This document shows positions 15,318 to 20,901 of a stretch of DNA of 20,901 bases, piece by piece. The stretch comes from JBNJEA01 sp051745395 (lineage in GTDB: Bacteria > Desulfobacterota > Desulfobacteria > Desulfobacterales > Desulfosalsimonadaceae): NCBI GenBank assembly GCA_051745395.1, contig JBNJEA010000051.1:1-20901 (forward strand), given 5' to 3'. A program made the translations under genes and the position numbers. The stretch's first letter is position 1; each line of letters starts with the position of its first letter. Below the pieces are notes generated by a model. It searched no databases. It was not told where the DNA came from and saw nothing but the letters and a program-made list of their open reading frames with translations.

Positions 15318-16136
15318 ATGACACCCTTTCAAGCCATTATACTCGGCATCGTTCAAGGCGTAACCGAATTTCTTCCCGTCAGCAGCTCCGGTCACCTGGT
15401 GCTCGGCCAGCACCTGTTCGGACTCAAAACCCCGGAACTGATGTTTGACGTGGCCGTCCACATCGGCACCCTGGTGGCGGTCTGTATCTATTTCTTCAAT
15501 GACATCATGAAAATCCTGCTCTCCGGCGGCCGCTGGATCGGCCGGCGGCTGAAAAACAGCGGTGATCCGGTGCCGTTGCCGCCCGAGGTCCGTCTCGGCG
15601 TAATGATCATTGTCGGCTCTGTCCCCACGGCCATTATCGGGGTGCTGCTGCACGGTATGGTGGACGTGCTATTTACGTCTGTGCTGCTGGTGGGCATGAT
15701 GTTAATCGTTACGGGACTGTGGATGTGGTTTACCCGGGGACTGCGACCCAACGGGACCGATATGGACAATTTTTCGGCGGTCAAGGCCTTATGTATCGGT
15801 ACAATCCAGGGACTGGCCGTCATTCCGGGCATCTCCCGGTCCGGGGCCACCATATCGACGGCCCTTTACCTGGGCGTAAACCGGGAAACCGCGGCCCGGT
15901 ATTCCTTTCTGTTGTCAATCCCCGCCATTGTCGGGGCGGCGCTGATCAGCCTGCGCGATTTTTCAGCGGCCGGCACCGCCCATCTGTCCGTGGTGGCCAT
16001 CGGGGCGGTGGTTTCAGGATTGGTGGGTTACGGCGCTTTGACCTTTTTGGTCTACCTGGTCAAAAAAGGCAACCTGTACCTGTTTGCCCCCTATTGCTGG
16101 GTGGTCGGCGGGATCTGTCTGGCACTTTCATGGTAG
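15318..16136 (+). CDS. uppP: Undecaprenyl-diphosphatase UppP
   Basis: This 272-residue inner-membrane enzyme dephosphorylates undecaprenyl diphosphate to the lipid carrier used for peptidoglycan and surface polysaccharides. Length is normal and both signatures are intact: QGVTEFLPVSSSGHL (Glu17, Ser22-24, His26) and PGISRSGAT in the second half. Several hydrophobic helices fill the rest. It follows the REC-PP2C-HATPase gene by 24 bp and overlaps the next gene by 7 bp, so it sits inside a tight operon with envelope-polysaccharide genes. It may raise carrier supply when that operon is on. Family members also confer bacitracin resistance. The identification is firm. Confidence 0.96.
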   Translation: MTPFQAIILGIVQGVTEFLPVSSSGHLVLGQHLFGLKTPELMFDVAVHIGTLVAVCIYFFNDIMKILLSGGRWIGRRLKNSGDPVPLPPEVRLGVMIIVGSVPTAIIGVLLHGMVDVLFTSVLLVGMMLIVTGLWMWFTRGLRPNGTDMDNFSAVKALCIGTIQGLAVIPGISRSGATISTALYLGVNRETAARYSFLLSIPAIVGAALISLRDFSAAGTAHLSVVAIGAVVSGLVGYGALTFLVYLVKKGNLYLFAPYCWVVGGICLALSW

Positions 16137-17773
16137 AAGAAAACGGGCAGCAACAGATGGCGATCGATTCGGTCGTGATCCTCGGCATCCCGGTGGACAA
16201 TCTGGATGCGGCCGAATCCGTGGACCGGCTTTTTGATATGATCGGGGCCTTCGACCGCGACGGCCGGCCGCGTCTTGCCGTCACCGTGGGGGCCGATACG
16301 CTGATGAAACTCCGCGGCTGGGGCAAACAACAGGCCTATTCCAGTGCTTTCATGAACACCCTGCGCCACGCGGACTTGCTGATACCGGTGGGCGCGCCGG
16401 TTTTCCGGGCGGCCAAAGTCCTGGGCGCATCCCTTAAAGCCCGCTTTTCCGGGGCATTTCTTTTTAAACAGATTCTGGCAAAAGCCGGGGCCGCCAATAC
16501 GGCCGTCTTTTTTCTGGGCGGCAAATCCCCCGTGATCCATCGGGCGGCCGAACTTGTCAAAACGACACACACGGGCATCCGCATCGCCGGCACCGGCAGC
16601 ATTACGGCATCGAATGCGCAGCAACCGAAACCGGAAACGCCGACTGCCGCCAAAGTGGCCGCCCAGATCAACAGTTCCGGCGCCGACCTGCTGATCATCG
16701 ATTTAAACGATCCCCTCATGGCGGACTGGTTTGAACAATACCGCCACCGGTTGTACGTACCGCTGACCCTGGTGACATCCTCGGCCGATGATCTGCTCAA
16801 AGCGGCCCCGCAGCACCGGCAAAAAACGGCAAAACGCATCAGGGGTTTGGGCGGAAAATCCCGGATCAACCTGTTTTTCAAACGCTTCGGCCAGCGCTTT
16901 TTCTGCGAGCAGGCAATGTTTGCCCTGCTGATTTTCCATTTCGTGGCGGATCAGAAATACCATCAACTCCGCTTTAAACTCTCCCATCACCGCTCGATGA
17001 TGACATACGCCGAAAAAACGGTGGCCAAATCCGGCAGGGGCATGGCCGTCAAAACCATCACCCTGCCCGACCCGCTCGACGCATCGATCACCGAAGACAT
17101 CCGGCACCATATCCGGCAGATGAGCCGCCAGGCGCCCAAAATCGTGCTTGACTGCAGCCGGGTCCATTTTATCGACTCCTCCGGCCTGGGGCTTTTGCTG
17201 GGCCTGTGGCGATTGGCAAAGGCCGAAAACCGCGAAATTTTTATCGTCGGGATCAAACCGGATGTCTACCGGTTTTTCAGGCTGAGCCGGACCCTGGATT
17301 TTTTTGAAAAACACATGTATGACACCATCGCCGATGTACTGACCGCCATCAGAAAACGCAGCCAATACGCGTCGTTTTATTATTTGGCCGTGATTCGCAC
17401 CCGGGCCGTCCTGCTTCACTTCTTCGGACAACTCGACGCCTCCGAGCTGCCTGAAATTGACACGCAGGCATTGATGGCCACCATCGGCGGTCGAAACGCC
17501 ATCTTCAATCTCACGGGTTTGCATTTTATCGACAGCGCTGGCATTCACCTGTTCGTCAAGCTGCACCGCCACATCACCGCCAATGGCGGTCACTGCATTC
17601 TGTGCGGCCTTCAGGACCATGTGCGCTGGTTGTTTCGCGTCATGCGCCTGGATTCACTCTTTATCATCACCGACAACATATTTGCGGCCGAACTGGCCCT
17701 CCGGCGCCGGCACGCCCGGCGCAATACCGCGGCGGCACAAACGGTGCCGCAACAGGACCGGGCGCAGATGTAG
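16130..17773 (+). CDS. Degenerate WecG/TagA-like domain fused to two STAS domains
   Basis: This 547-residue fusion has no standard name. Residues 15-245 resemble the GT26 WecG/TagA/CpsF family, which adds the second sugar to undecaprenyl-linked intermediates. However, the usual PDG motif is IPVGAP (Val87 replaces the catalytic Asp) and the usual G-x-P-x-Q-E-x-W segment reads DLNDPLMADW, so normal transferase activity is doubtful. Two STAS domains follow: about 303-405 with FIDSSGLG (Ser350) and about 415-522 with FIDSAGI (Ser469). Both keep the serine that RsbW-like kinases phosphorylate in SpoIIAA and RsbV. The REC-PP2C-HATPase protein two genes upstream is the likely kinase/phosphatase. ATG 16130 overlaps uppP by 7 bp; ATG 16157 is an alternative start. 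Domain calls are by motif reading; the functional model is inference. Confidence 0.8.
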   Translation: MVEENGQQQMAIDSVVILGIPVDNLDAAESVDRLFDMIGAFDRDGRPRLAVTVGADTLMKLRGWGKQQAYSSAFMNTLRHADLLIPVGAPVFRAAKVLGASLKARFSGAFLFKQILAKAGAANTAVFFLGGKSPVIHRAAELVKTTHTGIRIAGTGSITASNAQQPKPETPTAAKVAAQINSSGADLLIIDLNDPLMADWFEQYRHRLYVPLTLVTSSADDLLKAAPQHRQKTAKRIRGLGGKSRINLFFKRFGQRFFCEQAMFALLIFHFVADQKYHQLRFKLSHHRSMMTYAEKTVAKSGRGMAVKTITLPDPLDASITEDIRHHIRQMSRQAPKIVLDCSRVHFIDSSGLGLLLGLWRLAKAENREIFIVGIKPDVYRFFRLSRTLDFFEKHMYDTIADVLTAIRKRSQYASFYYLAVIRTRAVLLHFFGQLDASELPEIDTQALMATIGGRNAIFNLTGLHFIDSAGIHLFVKLHRHITANGGHCILCGLQDHVRWLFRVMRLDSLFIITDNIFAAELALRRRHARRNTAAAQTVPQQDRAQM

Positions 17774-17787
17774 GGGGGGAAGCAATC

Positions 17788-18852
17788 ATGGAAAACCTTC
17801 TGGTCACCGGCGGTTCCGGCTTTATCGGGACCAATTTCATCCGCTACCTGCTCTATGATGCGGCCTTTTCCGGCCGGATCATCAATGTCGACAAACTGAC
17901 CTATGCCGGCAACCCGGAAAACCTGACCGATCTGGCCGCCGATTTCGGCGACCGCTACGTATTTGTCTGCGCCGATATCTGCGACAAGACGGCCATGGCC
18001 GAGGTCTTTGACACCTACGAAATCGACGCGGTCTGCCACTTTGCCGCCGAATCCCACGTGGACCGCTCCATCGCCGAACCGGATGCGTTTATCCGGACCA
18101 ACATCTTCGGCACCTATGTTCTGCTGGAACTGGCCCGCAGCCGCATGGACCGGATCACCCTGTTTCACCATGTCAGCACCGACGAGGTCTACGGCTCCCT
18201 GGACGACGGGGGCTATTTCACCGAAACCACCGCCTTTGATCCCAGCAGCCCCTACTCCGCGGCCAAGGCATCGGCCGACCACTTGGTTTCGGCCTATCAC
18301 CGCACCTATGGGCTGCCTGTTACCATATCCAATTGTTCCAACAATTACGGCCCGTTCCAGTTCCCGGAAAAACTGATTCCGCTGATGCTGTTAAACGCGG
18401 TTTCCGGAAAGTCGCTGCCCGTATACGGCGATGGCCAAAACGTTCGCGACTGGCTCTATGTCACCGATCACTGCCGGGGTATATGGACGGTAATGCAAGG
18501 CGGAAGACGCGGGCAGACCTACAACATCGGGGGGGAAAACGAAAAAACCAACCTCGAGGTGGTGACGTTGCTTTGCGATATCGTCGATGAACTGCTGACG
18601 CCGTCAGGCGTCGGACAAAGCCGGCGGGAGCTGATTTCCTTCGTCAAGGACCGGCCCGGCCACGACCTGCGTTATGCCATTGATTTCAGCAAAATCGCCG
18701 AAGAACTCGGCTGGCAGCCTGTTGAATCCTTTGAAACCGGGCTGAGAAAAACGGTCCAATGGTACATGGACCATCCAAAATGGGTACAGCGGGTCAAAAG
18801 CGGGGAATACCAGGAATGGATCGATCGGCATTACGGGCTGGCGGGGCAATGA
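17788..18852 (+). CDS. rfbB: dTDP-glucose 4,6-dehydratase
   Basis: This 354-residue short-chain dehydrogenase (extended type) converts dTDP-glucose to dTDP-4-keto-6-deoxyglucose, an early step toward rhamnose and other deoxysugars of surface polysaccharides. It has the NAD-binding TGGSGFIG (7-14), HFAAESHVDRSI, the catalytic triplet region STDEVYG (T131, D132, E133) and YSAAK (Tyr156, Lys160). Length is normal. The start at 17788 has GGGGGGAAG just before it and matches the family N-terminus; the longer frame back to 17602 is only the overlap with the STAS gene. It lies 14 bp after that gene, last in the operon. The partner genes rfbA, rfbC and rfbD are not in the window, so the final sugar is unknown. 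Confidence 0.96.
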   Translation: MENLLVTGGSGFIGTNFIRYLLYDAAFSGRIINVDKLTYAGNPENLTDLAADFGDRYVFVCADICDKTAMAEVFDTYEIDAVCHFAAESHVDRSIAEPDAFIRTNIFGTYVLLELARSRMDRITLFHHVSTDEVYGSLDDGGYFTETTAFDPSSPYSAAKASADHLVSAYHRTYGLPVTISNCSNNYGPFQFPEKLIPLMLLNAVSGKSLPVYGDGQNVRDWLYVTDHCRGIWTVMQGGRRGQTYNIGGENEKTNLEVVTLLCDIVDELLTPSGVGQSRRELISFVKDRPGHDLRYAIDFSKIAEELGWQPVESFETGLRKTVQWYMDHPKWVQRVKSGEYQEWIDRHYGLAGQ

Positions 18853-18869
18853 GCAAAATCCTCCCGCTC

Positions 18870-18946
18870 GTCATGCCTGCGGAGGCAGGCATCCAGGGAT
18901 TTTTTGTCCGTCTGAAAAACTGGATGCCTGCCTCCGCAGGCATGAC
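18870..18946. repeat. Perfect 27-bp inverted repeat element, possible bidirectional terminator
   Basis: Arms at 18870-18896 and 18920-18946 are exact reverse complements, separated by 23 bp. Each arm is itself a hairpin: ATGCCTGC-GGAG-GCAGGCAT with an 8-bp stem. The spacer carries a T-run after the left arm and an A-run before the right arm, so each arm can act as an intrinsic terminator in its own direction. It sits between the convergent rfbB and DUF4301 genes. The nested design resembles REP/BIME or small non-autonomous mobile repeats that are scattered through genomes. I see no transposase here. The rest of 18853-19062 shows nothing else. Confidence 0.9.
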
Positions 18947-19062
18947 AGACGCAGCGACGTCCTTTTTGTGTATCCAGAGACCTTCCGGAAATCCTTATTG
19001 TTTGAAATGAACAAATAACTGGAGCCAACCGGATAACCATATCCATCAATTTCCGCTCCCCT

Positions 19063-20631
19063 TTATCCCTGATGCACATCCCGGAGCAAATCATTGACGG
19101 TCTTGACCGGGTTGAAGGTAATCAGCGGCACCTCGACAAACACGGTGTTCCAGAAGGCCATGCCGCCGTTCCAGAGGCCGGGATGCTCCAGGGCCTTCAA
19201 GTCCCGGCCGTCTTTGGATTTATGGGAAATAAACACGGCGCTGCCGTCCACGAACCGGCGCAGGTCATAGGGCTGCCCCCGCTCATTGCGCAGACTGCAG
19301 ACGATGTCGACAGGGTTGAAATGGGTCAGTTCCCTTACAATTGCCTGCTGCTTTTCCGAGGCCGGATCCACCTGGGCGTTTTCCACGATCTGGATCGACT
19401 CGCTGCCGTCCGGATCTTTGACCCAGAAAGGGCCGCCGCCGGGCTCGCCCGAACTCGGCACCATGCCGCAGACCCGAAGCGGCCGGTCCAGGCGGTCGAT
19501 CAGATATCGGCGCTTTTTTTCCAGGGTGGCGGACTTGACCTCCGGGGGCAGGCGCACCCCGAGCTCGTTTTCCACAAAGGCTTCCGCCGCGCCCAGGTCA
19601 AGGCCGTGGTCATCGGTTTCCAGTTGCCGTAAATGCCCCCGGATCTGTTCTTCGAGTTCCAGCAGGCAGCCGGCCAGCACCTTCTTCCATAGATAGGTTT
19701 CGGCTTTCAATCGATCCGGCACCACATTGTCCACGTTTTTGATAAACACGATATCGGCGCCCAGGTTGTTGATATTTTCAATCAAAGCGCCGTGACCGCC
19801 GGGCCGGAACACCAGTCTGCCGTTTTGATCCCGGAAGGGCCGGTTTTCCATATCAACGGCGATGGTATCCGTGGCGGGATGCTGCCGGGAAAACGCCACG
19901 TCGAATTCTGCCGAATGCGCGCTTTCATAGGCGGGGCCGGTTTGCGTCAACAAGGACCGGAACCGGTTTTCATGCTCGGGGGATACCGTAAAATGCAGGC
20001 GGCACTTGCCCCCGGCATCCCTGACATAGTCGGCGGCTTCGACCAGGTGTTCCTCAAACGCCGTGCGCGCCCCGTCGGGATAGCGGTGAAACTGAATCAG
20101 CCCCTTGGGCTTTTGCCCGTAATCCAGTCCCTTTTCGGTGAGCACATAGGCCAGGATATGCCGCAAATCCCCGCTTTTTCGCAGACTTTCAATGTTATGG
20201 CCGCCGGTTTCCATCTGCTTTCTCAGCGCGTCATAGAAGGCAAAGCTGTCGAGACGATCGATGAATTCAAGGACATCGGCGTATTCCGCGCCATGTTTTT
20301 CCGCCATCTCGGCCAGGGTGTCGCGACCGATTTGCGAATGTTGGTGATAAATTTTCAACAGCGCCTTAAACATGCGGGTTGCCGCCCCGGAGGCCGGCAC
20401 GAACTTCACCATTTCCCGGCTGCGCCCCCTTTGTTCAAACGTATTGATCAGCCGGTCCACGGTTTCGGCGTCGAACTGCCGGATGCCATCGCCGATGGTG
20501 CAGGCGCGGTCCAGGTTCGCATAGGGGGCGCCTTTTTCAAAAAGCGCCACCTGTTCTTCCACCCGGGCCTCGGTTAATCCGTGGTTTTTGATCTGTTTTA
20601 TGTCCTGCTGACTCAGTTCCAACCGGCCCAT
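19063..20631 (-). CDS. DUF4301 family protein
   Basis: This 522-residue protein is probably cytoplasmic and matches the DUF4301 family along its length: LSQQDIKQIKNHGLTEARVE at the start, VKFVPASGAATRMFKALL (about 75-92), FRPGGHGALIENINNLGADI and FIKNVDNVV in the middle. The VPASGAATRMFK segment and the GGHGAL...DIVFIKNVDN segment recall nucleotide-binding loops of nucleotidyltransferase-like folds, and a sugar- or nucleotide-phosphate role has been guessed for the family; I do not know a proven function. GGGAGG sits five bases before ATG 20631 and a good promoter lies upstream (20713-20741). It is a single-gene transcript, convergent with rfbB. No truncation is seen. Confidence 0.85.
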   Translation of the reverse strand: MGRLELSQQDIKQIKNHGLTEARVEEQVALFEKGAPYANLDRACTIGDGIRQFDAETVDRLINTFEQRGRSREMVKFVPASGAATRMFKALLKIYHQHSQIGRDTLAEMAEKHGAEYADVLEFIDRLDSFAFYDALRKQMETGGHNIESLRKSGDLRHILAYVLTEKGLDYGQKPKGLIQFHRYPDGARTAFEEHLVEAADYVRDAGGKCRLHFTVSPEHENRFRSLLTQTGPAYESAHSAEFDVAFSRQHPATDTIAVDMENRPFRDQNGRLVFRPGGHGALIENINNLGADIVFIKNVDNVVPDRLKAETYLWKKVLAGCLLELEEQIRGHLRQLETDDHGLDLGAAEAFVENELGVRLPPEVKSATLEKKRRYLIDRLDRPLRVCGMVPSSGEPGGGPFWVKDPDGSESIQIVENAQVDPASEKQQAIVRELTHFNPVDIVCSLRNERGQPYDLRRFVDGSAVFISHKSKDGRDLKALEHPGLWNGGMAFWNTVFVEVPLITFNPVKTVNDLLRDVHQG

Positions 20632-20712
20632 TGTTCCTCCCTTGTAATGCGGGTTTTCACCTGTTTATCGCTTATCATCGCTTCATTCATGGCGCAATGC
20701 CTTGATGTTTTA

Positions 20713-20741
20713 ATAATAATAACAATTAGAAACCGTGTCAA
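20713..20741 (-). promoter_or_regulatory. Sigma-70-type promoter of the DUF4301 gene
   Basis: On the minus strand TTGACA (20741-20736) and TATTAT (20718-20713) are spaced by 17 bp, matching 6/6 and 5/6 of the housekeeping consensus. Expected transcription starts near 20706, giving a leader of about 75 bases before the ATG at 20631. Confidence 0.75.
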
Positions 20742-20803
20742 AACAACGAATTACCATCGCCGGTGACTCTCTCCGCCCCCCGGCCCGCTCTGCGGCGCTG
20801 CCT

Positions 20804-20842
20804 GACGAATTCGGCCGGACGAATTCGGCCGGACGAATTCGG
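20804..20842. repeat. 14-bp tandem repeat, 2.8 copies
   Basis: GACGAATTCGGCCG is repeated exactly at 20804-20817 and 20818-20831, then the first 11 bases again at 20832-20842. Each unit contains CGAATTCG and CGGCCG, both palindromic. It lies in the gene-free 20742-20901 stretch between the DUF4301 promoter and the window end; nothing else is recognisable there. Confidence 0.9.
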
Positions 20843-20901
20843 ATTGATGGATGTCTGGAAAAGACTTATATTTTAAGTGCAGGGCGGAGAATGGAGGGCT
20901 G

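Noticed and set aside
15719..16129. Upstream extension of the WecG-like/STAS gene inside uppP
   Set aside because: This part overlaps the intact uppP in another frame and has no resemblance to the family; the ATG at 16130 gives the expected N-terminus.
17602..17787. Longer rfbB start
   Set aside because: The extra 62 codons overlap the STAS2 coding region, while ATG 17788 has a strong ribosome binding site and starts just before the TGGSGFIG motif.

Overview
This is a GC-rich, gene-dense bacterial chromosomal window. Its gene content points to a Desulfobacterota-type (deltaproteobacterial) anaerobe: an ADP-forming acetate-CoA ligase, a CoA-transferase/GNAT fusion, AMP-forming acetyl-CoA synthetases, a PAS/REC-style hybrid kinase, and heptanucleotide and GC-rich inverted repeats. 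The taxonomic placement is inference from gene content; there is no rRNA marker.

Layout. (1) 1-836: C-terminal end of a hybrid histidine kinase, cut by the window edge. (2) 1131-8126, plus strand: an acetate/acyl-CoA cluster. It holds a CoA-transferase-like protein fused to a Pat-like GNAT acetyltransferase, acetyl-CoA synthetase (acs), a 7-bp-period repeat array with two arms of opposite strand sense, a zinc-dependent AcuC/HDAC-like deacetylase, and a second acyl-CoA synthetase overlapping the deacetylase by ATGA. (3) 8123-10476: a more AT-rich accessory patch with a small Cys-rich protein (minus strand), an AAA_14/DUF4143 ATPase behind a promoter with an 18-bp palindrome, and a higBA toxin-antitoxin pair with an operator-like inverted repeat over its promoter. 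(4) 10487-13486: a hemolysin III/PAQR membrane protein and an ADP-forming acetate-CoA ligase, ended by a strong terminator. (5) 13608-18852: a tight four-gene run encoding a REC-PP2C-HATPase regulator, UppP, a degenerate WecG/TagA-like domain fused to two STAS domains, and dTDP-glucose 4,6-dehydratase. (6) 18870-18946: a perfect 27-bp inverted repeat. (7) 19063-20631, minus strand: a DUF4301 protein with a clear promoter, then a 14-bp tandem repeat near the window end.

How the genes work together. Region 2 looks like acetate/acyl-CoA activation with its own reversible lysine-acetylation control: a GNAT writer, an HDAC-like eraser and two synthetases that keep the acetylatable lysine. Region 4 adds the energy-conserving ADP-forming route. 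Region 5 looks like a partner-switching signalling module (phosphatase plus kinase in one protein, two STAS domains in the other) wired into undecaprenyl-linked surface polysaccharide synthesis. The STAS domains sit on a WecG-like domain that has lost its usual catalytic aspartate. This is the best candidate for an undescribed system here.
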